Notes: generated by a model not told the origin, from the letters alone. Positions 40,409-49,968 are shown, counted from the stretch's first letter. The stretch: DNA of 64,000 nt from Bordetella parapertussis (GCA_943328975.2 CALQCC020000015.1:1-64000), one strand, 5' to 3'. Program-made: numbers and translations.

Positions 40409-42082
40409 TTACGCTTGAGCCGGAACTTCGGTCTGCGCCACGGAATCGACGCGGGGAGCGAAATACCCACAAGCCAATTCCGGCTTCAGATCCAGTGCGC
40501 GGATCCAGCAATCCCGAGCGCGATCGGTTGCGCCGGCTGCTTCCAGCGCGTGACCCAGGTTGAGCAGGGCTTCAGCGAAGTTCGGTTCCTTCTTGAGCGC
40601 GGCTTCGTAGAAGCTGATGGCTTGGTTTGATTCGCCCAACTGCTGCGACAGAACACCGCAGTTGTACAGAATGTCGCAAGACGGCTCGCCGTGTTCCAGC
40701 AAGCGCGTATAGTGGCCCAGCGCTTCCTGCGGCTTCTGCAACTGCAGTGCGATCTCGGCCAAACCTTGTAAGGCGTCGGCGTGGTTCGGATGCTGCGCCA
40801 GCAAATCGCTGAGGACGCGATGAGCGTCATCATATTGGCCTAGCTTGGAGTACGCGATGCTCAGATTGACCTGCGCTTCAGGCCAGTCGGCGCGCTTTTC
40901 CAGGCAAGCCTTGAAGGCCGCCGCGCCACCCTGTGCGTCGTCACGTTCCAGGCGCAAGTAGCCCAGCCGGAACCAGGCAGTCTCTGCCGAAGGGTTACGG
41001 TCGACCAACTTTGCGTACAAATCTTCGGCTTCGCCGCCATGCTGCTGCCGCTCGGCGATCCAGGCCATCTGCAACCGCAGATCGTCCCGATCCGGGAGCA
41101 GTGCGCTGGCCCGTTCAAAGGCCGCCTGAGCTTCTTCCAGCTTGTCCGCTTGCTCGTACGCCACACCCAGATTCAGATGCACCGCCGGGCTGTCAGGACG
41201 AAGCTGCGCCGCGCGGGTGTAGGCCTGGACCGATTCCTCAAGCCGTCCCGACTTCTGGCAGGCAACGCCGTAATTGAACCAGTGGTCGTGTGATTCCGGA
41301 GCTAGAACGGTCAAGCGCTTCGTGTGTTCGGCTGCCGTTTTCGCATCGTCGCGAGAGAAGGCCGCAGCGGCCAACCCTTCGAGGGCGGGCACGGAGTCCG
41401 GACGCAGTTCGAGCAAGCGCTGGGAGTACTTCTCCACCACTGCATAATCCTTACGCTGCAGGCCGATGCCGATCATGTTCACGATCGGGTCCTGCGCGTC
41501 GGGAGTCAGTTCCAGCAGGCGCTCATAACAAGCGGCCGCTTCATCGAATTCCCAACCCATTTGCAGCGAGACGGCTTCCCCGAACATCGCCGCCGCCGAC
41601 TTGGGAGCCACGGCGAGCGTAGCGCGGAATTCCTTGAGCGCTTCGGTGGGCTTGTTCAGGCGCAACAAGCATGTGCCTGCCGCGACTTGTGCGTTAATGT
41701 TTTTCGGGTCCAGTTCCTGGGCCGCGCGAAACGCCACCAGGGCGTCGGCGAAGCGCTCCAGGTTGTACAGGCTCAAGCCCGTAACCACTTGAATGTCGGC
41801 GCTGGCGGGACGCAATACCGCTAGACGCTTGTAGCTCTCAGCTGCTTCTTCAAAACGGTTCAGCTCGAAGTAGATCTGTCCACGCGCCGCCAGAATTTCG
41901 GCGGGATGTCCGCCTGCCTTCTCGGCGACGTCCAGGGATTTGAGGGCGTTCTCCCGGTCGTTCTTTAAGTGATAGGAGACCGCCCGTCCCAAATGCCGCA
42001 GCGAGTTTTCCAGTGAGGAGTTGGGGGAGGTTGCTCCAGCCAGCGGCGGAGTGGAAGTTGGTAGCGTGCTTTGAGTTGACAT
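40409..42082 (-). CDS. tetratricopeptide-repeat protein
   Basis: This 557-residue protein consists almost wholly of TPR units (from about residue 30 to 540; repeats such as AEILAARGQIYFELNRFEEAAESYKR and HADALQGLAEIALQLQKPQEALGHYTR). There is no signal peptide or membrane segment, and the first 25 residues are low-complexity Ser/Thr/Pro. It should be a protein-interaction scaffold. It follows the large zinc-finger hypothetical gene by 67 bases on the same strand and may be in its operon. No partner is recognisable. Confidence 0.88.
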   Translation of the reverse strand: MSTQSTLPTSTPPLAGATSPNSSLENSLRHLGRAVSYHLKNDRENALKSLDVAEKAGGHPAEILAARGQIYFELNRFEEAAESYKRLAVLRPASADIQVVTGLSLYNLERFADALVAFRAAQELDPKNINAQVAAGTCLLRLNKPTEALKEFRATLAVAPKSAAAMFGEAVSLQMGWEFDEAAACYERLLELTPDAQDPIVNMIGIGLQRKDYAVVEKYSQRLLELRPDSVPALEGLAAAAFSRDDAKTAAEHTKRLTVLAPESHDHWFNYGVACQKSGRLEESVQAYTRAAQLRPDSPAVHLNLGVAYEQADKLEEAQAAFERASALLPDRDDLRLQMAWIAERQQHGGEAEDLYAKLVDRNPSAETAWFRLGYLRLERDDAQGGAAAFKACLEKRADWPEAQVNLSIAYSKLGQYDDAHRVLSDLLAQHPNHADALQGLAEIALQLQKPQEALGHYTRLLEHGEPSCDILYNCGVLSQQLGESNQAISFYEAALKKEPNFAEALLNLGHALEAAGATDRARDCWIRALDLKPELACGYFAPRVDSVAQTEVPAQA

Positions 42083-42149
42083 TTGAGTGACTCGTCCTTC
42101 GATTGCGTATTTCGATTACTGCGTTTCGGTTCTATGCCGACTAGGGCTC

Positions 42150-44450
42150 TTAACGTAAGCCTCTGCCCTTGGCATGACCATCGGCACTTCTGTTCTTACT
42201 CTGTAGACCCGCGCGGCCCGGGCCAAAGCGCCGTACTGTTGCTACGGCTCCCGGAGTTGACCGCCCAGCTTGCTGATACTCGTTTTCCGGAAGAATTCGA
42301 GCAGAATTCATGCCCTTGGGCTGTGGCCAAGCTAAATAGTCGGCCGGATGAATACGAGTCGCTTCCGGCCTTGCCAAGACGGGCAGTCCAGAGAGATCCT
42401 GTCGCTTCTCGATCCGGATACGAGGCACTTCCTGGAACGCTGGGTGCATCACGGGCGTACTGGCTTGTAGATATCGATCCGGCATGCGCAGCGGCAATTT
42501 GGGGAACGGGCCAAGCGCGCGATACCCGGTATGCCGGACGCGCGGTAGCCGCCAGACTCCGTTGGGCGATTGCGCTACATAACGTTGTTCATCCGCCAAG
42601 GCGGCCGGTGCCAGCGCGAACTGGGACGGCGGCATCACCACAATGGCCACCGGACTGTACCGCACAGGGCCAGTCTGCCTGACGATGCCACTGATTTCGT
42701 GGTCCGCCAAAGCCACCGGTGAGGCCGAGCCATACCGGCCTAACGCAGGGGCTGGACCTGGGATGGCCAGCCGATGAGAAATGCTCGGTCCGCTCTGAGA
42801 TGCTTCCATCGCGGGAGCCGGAGTCGCCGCTGCCGGTCTCTGGCCGGGCTGAAGAGAAAGTTGATATGAGGGGCTGCTTGCCGCTTCCAAACGGGCCTGC
42901 TTGTACGGCAGCAACGGTCGAACCTGAATGTCCAGGGCTGTAAGAGTAGGACGCAAAGTAACTAGCGGTCCCACTTCGAATTTCACTGCATCCGTTCGGG
43001 GGACAGACCAGCCTTGCCGCGGCCGTTGCCCGGAAGACTCGAGTCCGGCGTTGACTTGAAGGCGGAAATCTTTAATCCGCGGCGACCCGCCGAAGGTATC
43101 CACATTCGCAAAGCGCACCGGTTCGCCGTCCACGCGCGGGGTATCCAGCCACGGCTTGGGTTGAGAATCTTCCCATCCAAAAGTTGGACCGGTGTGGCTG
43201 AAATGAGGCGCGAACCAACGCGCCACAGGGCTCTGCACGGTTCCAGGGAGTTCCTCCCAACCGCTCGAAGTCTCGGAGGCCGAAATCGGATTGAGAAGCT
43301 GCCTGGGTTGAACCTCTGGCATGGCCACCTGGGGAACGGCGAACGTTGGTGTCCAATTCCAACCGGTGGGCTGTGGAAGAGCGTACGAAGACTCTGGCGG
43401 TGTGGGGCCTTCCGGTGTCCCCAAGTCCAGTTGCTTGGCCACCAGGCCTAGCCCCGGCATCTGAGGTGTGGCAAATCGCAGTATGGAAATCGCGGCTCCC
43501 GCCAATGCGACATTGCTCAGGGTAGGGTCGGTCAGCGCGAACTGTGGGCCGCTGGCTTCGTCAAAGGTGAAGGAAGACGCTTGCGCCCGGATCTCGGTCC
43601 GCACACGTGCGGCCTGTTCCAGACGATTCTCTACCAACCGGAATCCGGCTTGAATGGCTTCGCCCATGTTCGTAAACAGGGGCTGCCCAGCCGCATATTC
43701 CGCAGCGTATTCGCTTTGGATCAAAACCTCGATGGATCCCGGCTGGACGAGCAGCGCCCGGTATTGCGTCAAGCGTGCAGGAAATACGTCCTGAATCTCG
43801 CTCGCCGTGTATGAGTTTCGGAGGCGGGCCACGCCAATTTCCAAGTGCGGCAGTTCAGCGTCCGCATCACTTAGCAGCTCCATGGGTTCTGGAGCCTTCA
43901 CGCCGAGCAACTCACGCCAGCCCGCCGCCGGTGGAATCCCCGAAGCTAGTTTGCCGGCCTTCCAAGTGCGCACATCGCTGGGCTCGCTGTGAAACGCGGG
44001 CATGCTCCATGCCGGCGATGCTTTTCCCCAGGTTTCCGACAAGGAGAAACCCGCCAGGTGGTCTTCGACAGTCTCGAACTCTCTCGGTTCAATGGCGGTC
44101 TGCGCTAGGTACGGCGCCATCGGATAATCCGGCTCGAACGCAGTGCGTGCCGCGGGAGCGAGCTCCTCGGTCGTCACGTGCGGTTCGCGTTCCTGCAACG
44201 CGACAGCCGTTTGCGGCTCTGGATTCGCTGCGGGCGTCGCGATTGGTCGCAGCTTCGGGGTCGACTTCGGAAGTGCCGGTGGGCGCTCCGTATTGGGCTT
44301 CTCCGTCACAGAAGCGGCCAGGCGTTCTAAGGCGAACTCTGCCTGCTGCGCCGAATACTGGTCCAGATGCTCGACGGAACAAAACTGTTCCCCGCGCAGC
44401 CGGCGCATCAGGCTCAAGGGTTTGTGACAATAATCGCAGTTGGTAGCCAC
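42150..44450 (-). CDS. large protein of unknown function with N-terminal FCS-type zinc finger
   Basis: This 766-residue protein starts with a small zinc finger (residues about 5-30: CDYCHKPL, then FCSVEHLDQY), a C-x2-C ... C-x3-H pattern like TRASH/MYM fingers. The rest is proline-, glutamine- and alanine-rich and probably disordered, with a moderately hydrophobic stretch at about 315-345 (ALTDPTLSNVALAGAAISIL). No enzymatic motif is visible. The GTG start at 44450 has a GAGAGAG ribosome site. It is the first gene of a pair with the TPR protein and divergent from the HAD hydrolase. Although long frames exist on the other strand, this one has coherent protein features. Confidence 0.7.
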   Translation of the reverse strand: MATNCDYCHKPLSLMRRLRGEQFCSVEHLDQYSAQQAEFALERLAASVTEKPNTERPPALPKSTPKLRPIATPAANPEPQTAVALQEREPHVTTEELAPAARTAFEPDYPMAPYLAQTAIEPREFETVEDHLAGFSLSETWGKASPAWSMPAFHSEPSDVRTWKAGKLASGIPPAAGWRELLGVKAPEPMELLSDADAELPHLEIGVARLRNSYTASEIQDVFPARLTQYRALLVQPGSIEVLIQSEYAAEYAAGQPLFTNMGEAIQAGFRLVENRLEQAARVRTEIRAQASSFTFDEASGPQFALTDPTLSNVALAGAAISILRFATPQMPGLGLVAKQLDLGTPEGPTPPESSYALPQPTGWNWTPTFAVPQVAMPEVQPRQLLNPISASETSSGWEELPGTVQSPVARWFAPHFSHTGPTFGWEDSQPKPWLDTPRVDGEPVRFANVDTFGGSPRIKDFRLQVNAGLESSGQRPRQGWSVPRTDAVKFEVGPLVTLRPTLTALDIQVRPLLPYKQARLEAASSPSYQLSLQPGQRPAAATPAPAMEASQSGPSISHRLAIPGPAPALGRYGSASPVALADHEISGIVRQTGPVRYSPVAIVVMPPSQFALAPAALADEQRYVAQSPNGVWRLPRVRHTGYRALGPFPKLPLRMPDRYLQASTPVMHPAFQEVPRIRIEKRQDLSGLPVLARPEATRIHPADYLAWPQPKGMNSARILPENEYQQAGRSTPGAVATVRRFGPGRAGLQSKNRSADGHAKGRGLR

Positions 44451-44586
44451 GGATCTCTCTCACTTAGGAATTCGGCAGAACAGTCCTAAGGCTTCAGATC
44501 CAACTAAGGGGATTTATCGAGAGGGATTCCCCCTATTCGAGGATTTCTGGATGCTCGTTTGCGGGTACCGGGTATCATGAAAACTG

Positions 44587-45279
44587 ATGCGTCGCGACCC
44601 GCCACAGGCGTTAGTCCTATTTGATATCGATGGAACTCTGCTGCGCCGCGCCGGACCGCATCATCGCCAAGCCTTGATCGATGCTGTGCGCAAGACCACC
44701 GGCCTCGAGACGAATCTCCAAAATGTACCCGTCGCCGGCATGCTGGATCGGGATATTCTGACCGCGATGCTGCGCGAAGCCGGAGCCTCGGCCGCTCTCA
44801 TCCGCCGTCACATGCCCGCCCTGGTGGAGTTAGCCCAGCGCCTCTACACGCGCTCCTGCCCCGACCTGCGGGCCAAGGTCTGCCCCGGTGCCCGGATGCT
44901 GCTCTACAAGCTCTGGAGGCGCGGTGTGCCCACGGGGCTGGTCACTGGGAACTTGACCCGCATCGGCTGGAAGAAGATGGAGCGCGCTGGGCTCAAACGC
45001 TATCTGCGCTTCGGAGCGTTCGCCGAACTGGCCCGCGACCGGGCTGGACTGGTCGATATCGCTATCCGCCACGCCCGCCGCGAGCGCTGGATCGACCGCC
45101 ACAGCCCGATCGCGCTCATCGGAGATCACCCCAATGACATTCGCGCCGCGCGAGCCAACGGCGTCCGCTCTATCGCCGTAGCTACGGGTGTAATTGGAGC
45201 AGAAGAACTGGCGACGCACACCCCGGATATTCTGGTCCCGGATTTGCGCGCCTTGGAATGGGAGGCTTTGTTCGGATGA
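44587..45279 (+). CDS. HAD-superfamily hydrolase (phosphoglycolate-phosphatase-like)
   Basis: This 230-residue phosphatase-like protein has the HAD motifs FDIDGTLL (nucleophile and acid/base aspartates), LVTGN (motif II), a lysine in the following helix and IGDHPNDIRAARANG (motif IV). The helical cap after motif I resembles phosphoglycolate phosphatase. The substrate is unknown. There is no Shine-Dalgarno sequence; a TATCAT box ends 8 bases before the ATG. Its stop overlaps the start of the next gene (ATGA), so the two are coupled. Confidence 0.9.
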   Translation: MRRDPPQALVLFDIDGTLLRRAGPHHRQALIDAVRKTTGLETNLQNVPVAGMLDRDILTAMLREAGASAALIRRHMPALVELAQRLYTRSCPDLRAKVCPGARMLLYKLWRRGVPTGLVTGNLTRIGWKKMERAGLKRYLRFGAFAELARDRAGLVDIAIRHARRERWIDRHSPIALIGDHPNDIRAARANGVRSIAVATGVIGAEELATHTPDILVPDLRALEWEALFG

Positions 45280-45626
45280 AATACGTCGTGTGCCTGCTGG
45301 CGCTGGTGTTATGCGGCTGTGCCGAGCCCACCGTGGAACCCGGCCTCAAGGCCATCGTAGGTGGACGGCTAGAGACCTCGCTTGACGCCGAGCCCATCCC
45401 CTATTCAGTGATCATCATCGTAGGAGGGAAGATCCGCGCGCTGGGTCCGCAAGCCTCCACGCCCGTGCCCAAGGGAGCGGAAACAATCGCCGCGAAAGGG
45501 AAGGTGATCCGCCCGATGCCATATGACGCAAAACTGGCCCCGGGCGGACCGGCGAACTTGATGCTGTTGAACGCGGAGTCCGGTGCTCCAGACTCCATCA
45601 TGAGGGACGGGGAGTGGTTGAAGTAA
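45276..45626 (+). CDS. miniature lipoprotein made only of the amidohydrolase composite beta domain
   Basis: This 116-residue protein has a lipobox (LVLCGC, cysteine at about residue 15). The following segment reads like the N-terminal beta strands of an imidazolonepropionase-type amidohydrolase (AIVGGRLETSLDAEPIP, VIIIVGGKIRALGP, VPKGAETIAAKGKVI), and the last 40 residues like the C-terminal strands (PGGPANLMLLNAESG and RDGEWL). The whole catalytic TIM barrel between them is absent. It starts inside the stop of the HAD gene. It could be a relict, or a domesticated binding module; no metal ligands remain. Confidence 0.68.
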   Translation: MKYVVCLLALVLCGCAEPTVEPGLKAIVGGRLETSLDAEPIPYSVIIIVGGKIRALGPQASTPVPKGAETIAAKGKVIRPMPYDAKLAPGGPANLMLLNAESGAPDSIMRDGEWLK

Positions 45627-45639
45627 GGAACGGAGACCT

Positions 45640-47112
45640 ATGGGGCTAGAACAAATTTGTGAGATTGTTCATTCCGCGACGCAGGACGCTTGGGCGGAAA
45701 GAAACAAGGCTGCTTTTGATGCCCTATTCGGTGGTCAGGAAGGACGCTACTCCAAGCAAGCATCCAAGGGTGTCACCCTTCGAGCTCCGGAAATGCCTCC
45801 TGATTCAGGAGTCTCCTTCGCGGCTTATATTCATCCGTCGAATCCAACTTCAGGTGCCTACAGCGGGTTGTCGTTTGTGGTTTTCCCTGTGCCCGGTGAG
45901 CCCTGCCTCATTGGGTTGGGAGTTGGTACACAAGGGCTGAGTCCAGACGAAACGATTCTTGGGCGACCCGGACATTCCCGTAAGGCTCAGGCCATTTGTG
46001 CCTGGCTGAATCGAGAGTATGGCAACGGTAGTTTCGTGGCTTGGGCTAAGCAGGACGCAACGCGGACCGATATTGGCGTGCCGGACGAAATACGAAAGGC
46101 TTGGCCCGCGTACAAGAACGTCTTTGATCGTTACGGCAAGGAAATGTATGCTCTGTATCGGCCGACGGACAATCGGGCTGGAACGGAAGCAGCGACGACA
46201 GCATTGCTTGACCTTCTGTTCGAGGAGAGGGGGTACCCGCCCCTCGCCGCGTACCAAGAAGACTATGGTTCGATACGAGCTAAGTGGTTCGAATACTTGA
46301 TGCCCGGGGTATCGCGCCCCGATGTGGCTAACCTGCTGGCTACGCGACGATATGTGATAGTACAAGGGCCACCTGGAACCGGCAAGACAATGATGGCAAC
46401 CGAACTTCTTGAAGAAGAATACGGGGGCCGGGGGCGTACTATCCAATTCCACCCCAACACGACCTACGAGAATTTCATCGGCGGGTTGGCTCCGGAAAGT
46501 GCGGGGAACGATTTAGGATTCCGGTTTTCACCCGTCCCGGGTCTTCTTATGGACACGGCCGCGCAGGCTCAAGCAGATCCAGCGCACAACTACCTTCTTC
46601 ATATTGACGAAATCAACCGCACGGACTTGGGCAAGGTTCTGGGAGAGGCAATCTTTCTGTTGGAGCCGGGGACTTCGGCAGAACGGAGAATTGACCTCCC
46701 GCATGATTTCGGCCCACCGTTTCATCGCAAGTTTTCCTTGCCCAAGAATTTGCACATACTTGGCACGATGAACAGCGCCGATCGCAGCATTGCGATCGTG
46801 GACGTTGCTGTTCGTAGACGCTTCGCGTTTGTATCCTTGTGGCCGCGAATGAGCGTCGTCGAGAAGCATGGCTGCTCAACAATGCAAGAGGCATTCCGGG
46901 AGCTACTTTCCCTCTTTGTCGAGCACTCTAGTGACGATGCTTTTTCACTGATCCCAGGGCACTCTTATTTCCTGGAGCAAGACGAGAAGCGTGCCAGGCA
47001 GAGTCTCGCGGTGAACCTCGCGCCTCTCCTTGAGGAATATCTTGCGCAGGGGTACGTTGCTGGCTTCGCCGAACCTATCCGAGCCTATCTTCAGAAACTG
47101 CGGAGCATGTGA
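45640..47112 (+). CDS. mcrB: McrB-like AAA+ GTPase of a modification-dependent restriction system
   Basis: This 490-residue protein has an N-terminal region of about 200 residues, resembling MrcB-type N-terminal domains that recognise DNA, then an AAA+ motor with Walker A GPPGTGKT (residues 243-250), Walker B LLHIDEINR and the McrB-specific GTMNSADRS signature. McrB assembles into rings that translocate DNA with GTP. The following gene, overlapping by GTGA, encodes a McrC-like nuclease. Codon choice is looser and GC slightly lower than in neighbouring genes, consistent with acquisition by transfer, though no mobile-element remnants are visible. A CGGAG site precedes the ATG. Confidence 0.9.
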   Translation: MGLEQICEIVHSATQDAWAERNKAAFDALFGGQEGRYSKQASKGVTLRAPEMPPDSGVSFAAYIHPSNPTSGAYSGLSFVVFPVPGEPCLIGLGVGTQGLSPDETILGRPGHSRKAQAICAWLNREYGNGSFVAWAKQDATRTDIGVPDEIRKAWPAYKNVFDRYGKEMYALYRPTDNRAGTEAATTALLDLLFEERGYPPLAAYQEDYGSIRAKWFEYLMPGVSRPDVANLLATRRYVIVQGPPGTGKTMMATELLEEEYGGRGRTIQFHPNTTYENFIGGLAPESAGNDLGFRFSPVPGLLMDTAAQAQADPAHNYLLHIDEINRTDLGKVLGEAIFLLEPGTSAERRIDLPHDFGPPFHRKFSLPKNLHILGTMNSADRSIAIVDVAVRRRFAFVSLWPRMSVVEKHGCSTMQEAFRELLSLFVEHSSDDAFSLIPGHSYFLEQDEKRARQSLAVNLAPLLEEYLAQGYVAGFAEPIRAYLQKLRSM

Positions 47113-48587
47113 CTCGTCCTCGCACAAGCCGTGTTCGAACGACCGCACCCCTGACGGCACCGCAGCGGGCGAATGAGGTCTGCCTTGAAGTCCAAGACCA
47201 CTCGACGGTAAGAAGGTCAGCGATTGACTTTTTTCAGCTGCGCCAGTTGGGCGATCCAAAGACAATGGCAACCCGAGCTGCCAGATTGACGGATCAATTT
47301 GTAACGCAAAATCGTTCCTCATCGGCGTTGCTGGATGTTAAGATTGAGCCGCATTACGACGGCAGCGATGTCCGACTAGTCATTCATTCAGGGAGCAAGG
47401 TTGGTGCAATACCTCTTGTTTCCCCGACTACGGGCCGGACCGATTACGGTCTGGTAGTTCAGCCTAGATTTCCGTGGGCCGGGATTGGGCCCATGCTAGC
47501 GGAGATGGGTTGGCGGGTTAGTCCAACTCCGCTTCGATTGCCGCTACTCCATCGGTCGGAGCGTCGCGTCCCCGGGTGGGTTTTGTCGGTCATGATTCTA
47601 GCCCGCCTCAAGGCACTGCTGGATACATTAGATCGGCGATTTGAACTTGTCACGGAAAATCGCAGAGCACCCCGCGGGGCAGTCCATTGGGCAACGTATG
47701 CGACACAGCGCTTGCCAAATGCGAACTTCCTGTCGATCCCCTGTACTTACCCGGATCTTCAGGATGATCGTCTGCTCAAAGGCGCAATTCGCTATACCCT
47801 TGAACGTCAATTACGTTCGTTAGAGACGCAGCGCGAACACGGCGCGTTTGTTCATCGCTTGATAGATCTCGGCCAACAGCTAATGTCCAAGGTTCAGCAG
47901 TTCCCGATGCACGTTCCATCGTCGACGGCACTCGCTGGATGGATGCGTCGCCCAATGCGAACAAACCCATTTGTGGATGGCCTCCAGGCCATTGAATGGA
48001 CCATTGGAGACAGGGGCTTAGCGGGATCGAGTGACCTCGATGGGATCCCTTGGATCATGCCCATGGATGGTTTTTTTGAGGCATGGGTTGAGACAGTCTT
48101 TCGACTCGTTGCGCAGCGTGCAGGTGGTCAGATGCGCGTTGGGCGCAAACGCGAGACCACTCATCCGATCAACTGGGACCCTCCCTACCTTGGTTCGCAG
48201 CGGTCACTGATCCCAGACATCTGGGTCGAATGGGAGTCCACCACATTGATTGTGGATGCGAAGTACAAACGGCATTGGGAAGAACTACAGGAGCATTCCT
48301 GGGGAAATCTAGAGGAGGGACTTCGCGAGCGGCATCGAGCCGACCTGCTTCAGGTACTCGCCTACGCCAACCTTGCCAGGACTCCAAGGGTGATTGCGTG
48401 CCTTACCTACCCCTGTTCGCCCAGCAGTTGGGCGTCATTGCGCGATCGCGGCAGGCTGATCCATAAGGCGGAGCTAACGATGGGGTCCCGATCTGTCCAC
48501 CTTTGGTTGACCGCAGTCCCAATGGCGGCAAAGGCCGAAGAGATTGCCCTCCCGCTGATAGACAGTATTGTTGCCTTGTTAATTTGA
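47109..48587 (+). CDS. mcrC: McrC-like (DUF2357-type) restriction nuclease
   Basis: This 492-residue protein is the partner of the McrB-like motor. The C-terminal third has a PD-(D/E)xK nuclease core (SLIPDIWVEWESTTLIVDAKYKRHW, with the Asp and DAKYK lysine), and the central part resembles the DUF2357/McrC N-terminal region. It starts at GTG 47109 within the mcrB stop, typical of mcrBC. Together they would cut DNA bearing modified bases. The start and end of the pair are flanked by unrelated genes, and no specificity subunit is near. Confidence 0.87.
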   Translation: MTRPRTSRVRTTAPLTAPQRANEVCLEVQDHSTVRRSAIDFFQLRQLGDPKTMATRAARLTDQFVTQNRSSSALLDVKIEPHYDGSDVRLVIHSGSKVGAIPLVSPTTGRTDYGLVVQPRFPWAGIGPMLAEMGWRVSPTPLRLPLLHRSERRVPGWVLSVMILARLKALLDTLDRRFELVTENRRAPRGAVHWATYATQRLPNANFLSIPCTYPDLQDDRLLKGAIRYTLERQLRSLETQREHGAFVHRLIDLGQQLMSKVQQFPMHVPSSTALAGWMRRPMRTNPFVDGLQAIEWTIGDRGLAGSSDLDGIPWIMPMDGFFEAWVETVFRLVAQRAGGQMRVGRKRETTHPINWDPPYLGSQRSLIPDIWVEWESTTLIVDAKYKRHWEELQEHSWGNLEEGLRERHRADLLQVLAYANLARTPRVIACLTYPCSPSSWASLRDRGRLIHKAELTMGSRSVHLWLTAVPMAAKAEEIALPLIDSIVALLI

Positions 48588-48610
48588 TCGGAAGACTCTT
48601 CGGGAATGCG

Positions 48611-48650
48611 AAACAGAAAAGGCCGCGTCTCTGAACAGAGACGCGGCCCG
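48611..48650 (-). terminator. intrinsic terminator after tig
   Basis: A 12-13 bp perfect stem (48621-48633 with 48636-48648) is followed on the minus strand by TTTTCTGTTTC. It terminates tig and is not placed to serve the McrBC transcript on the plus strand. Confidence 0.85.
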
Positions 48651-48665
48651 GGAGAACCGAACTTC

Positions 48666-49937
48666 CTACGCCTTCGCTGGTGCTTCCTTGCGAGCGTGCT
48701 CGAACAACAGCCGCAGCGTTTTATCCGTGCGGATGTGCCCTGCGATGCGGGCTAGGCCGCCTTCTTTTTGCAGCTTGCCGCGCACGATGGCGACGGCTTC
48801 ACGTTGCCCACGGGCGATGCGGCCCACTTCGGCGTCGATCTCTTCCTGCGTGGCGGAGATGTTTTCACGTTCGCTGATCTTATCCAGCAGCAGCGACGCT
48901 TTCACATCGCGCGCGGCGCGGGCGGATTGCGATTCCTTCACCTTGGCCCAGTCCAGCTTCAACTGGCTGGGGTCCATGCCCTGAGCCGCAAGCTGGCGCA
49001 ACTGGCTGTCGATGTTGATTTCGATCTGGCGATCCAAGTACGCTTCCGGGATGGGGAAGTCGTGGCTGTCGACCAGTTTGTCGAGGAGCTGGTGCTTGGC
49101 CGCTTCCTGAGCTTGATGTTCGCGCTCGCGGAAGATGGTCTTGCGAACCGTTTCCTTGAATTCGTCCAGGGTCTGGAAGTCGCCCAGGTCCTTGGCGAAA
49201 TCGTCGTTTAACTCGGGGAGCTCTTGGCGGCGAACCGCCTTCACCACGGCCTTGAAGCGCACGGTGCGCCCGGCCAGCGTGGCCCGGTCGTAGTCTTCCG
49301 GATAGACGATGTCGAACTCGCGAACGTCATCGGGAGCAGCTCCGCGAAGGTTCTCGCTGAAAGCCGGCAGCGTTGCTTCGTCACCGATCTTCATCATGAG
49401 TTCGTCTTGCGAAATCTTTTCGTCCACGCCGGAAACGCTTTCGAGCGAGACGACGGCATAGTCGCCATCGACTAACGCGCGCGGTTCCTCGTTGACGTAT
49501 TCGGCCTTCTGGTTGCGAACTCCCTCAATGCGTTCGTTGATGTCGGCATCGCTGACTTCCGGCTCACTATAAGTGACCGTGACGCCGCGATATTCGCCCA
49601 ATTCCACATTCGGCGCGACTTCAAACTCCGCCTTGAAGCGAATCGGTTCGCCCGCGTGGAAGTGCACGTCGACCACGTTGGGCTTGCCCACCACCTGCAG
49701 GCCTTCCTTCGCGGCAGTCTCGTGGAAGAAGCGCGGGATCACCGCCTCGATCACGTCCTGATTGATCTCGCTAGCGAATTTCGTTTTCACCAGGCTCAAG
49801 GGCGCTTTGCCGGGACGGAATCCGGGCAGGCGGACCTTCTGTTGAATATTAGCGACAACGCGCTCAGTTTCCTTCTCGACGTCCTCCACAGGGACGGTAA
49901 TTTCGAGGGAATGCTTGCATCCTTCGATCAGGGCCAC
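48666..49937 (-). CDS. tig: trigger factor
   Basis: Trigger factor is the ribosome-associated chaperone that meets nascent chains at the exit tunnel. The 423-residue protein has the ribosome-binding signature GFRPGKAPLSLVK near residue 40, a central FKBP-like PPIase domain (about 150-235) and the C-terminal helical arms. The GTG start at 49937 has a GGAG site. It follows metK on the same strand by 88 bases. The region is usually tig-clpP-clpX in bacteria; here it is metK-tig, ending in a terminator. Confidence 0.95.
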   Translation of the reverse strand: MALIEGCKHSLEITVPVEDVEKETERVVANIQQKVRLPGFRPGKAPLSLVKTKFASEINQDVIEAVIPRFFHETAAKEGLQVVGKPNVVDVHFHAGEPIRFKAEFEVAPNVELGEYRGVTVTYSEPEVSDADINERIEGVRNQKAEYVNEEPRALVDGDYAVVSLESVSGVDEKISQDELMMKIGDEATLPAFSENLRGAAPDDVREFDIVYPEDYDRATLAGRTVRFKAVVKAVRRQELPELNDDFAKDLGDFQTLDEFKETVRKTIFREREHQAQEAAKHQLLDKLVDSHDFPIPEAYLDRQIEINIDSQLRQLAAQGMDPSQLKLDWAKVKESQSARAARDVKASLLLDKISERENISATQEEIDAEVGRIARGQREAVAIVRGKLQKEGGLARIAGHIRTDKTLRLLFEHARKEAPAKA

Positions 49938-49968
49938 AGTTAGATCTCCAATTCGAGCTTAAAACGTT

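Noticed and set aside
45640-48587. A prophage or genomic island around mcrBC
   Set aside because: No integrase, transposase, phage structural gene, flanking tRNA or direct repeat was seen; only the pair itself is different in base use.
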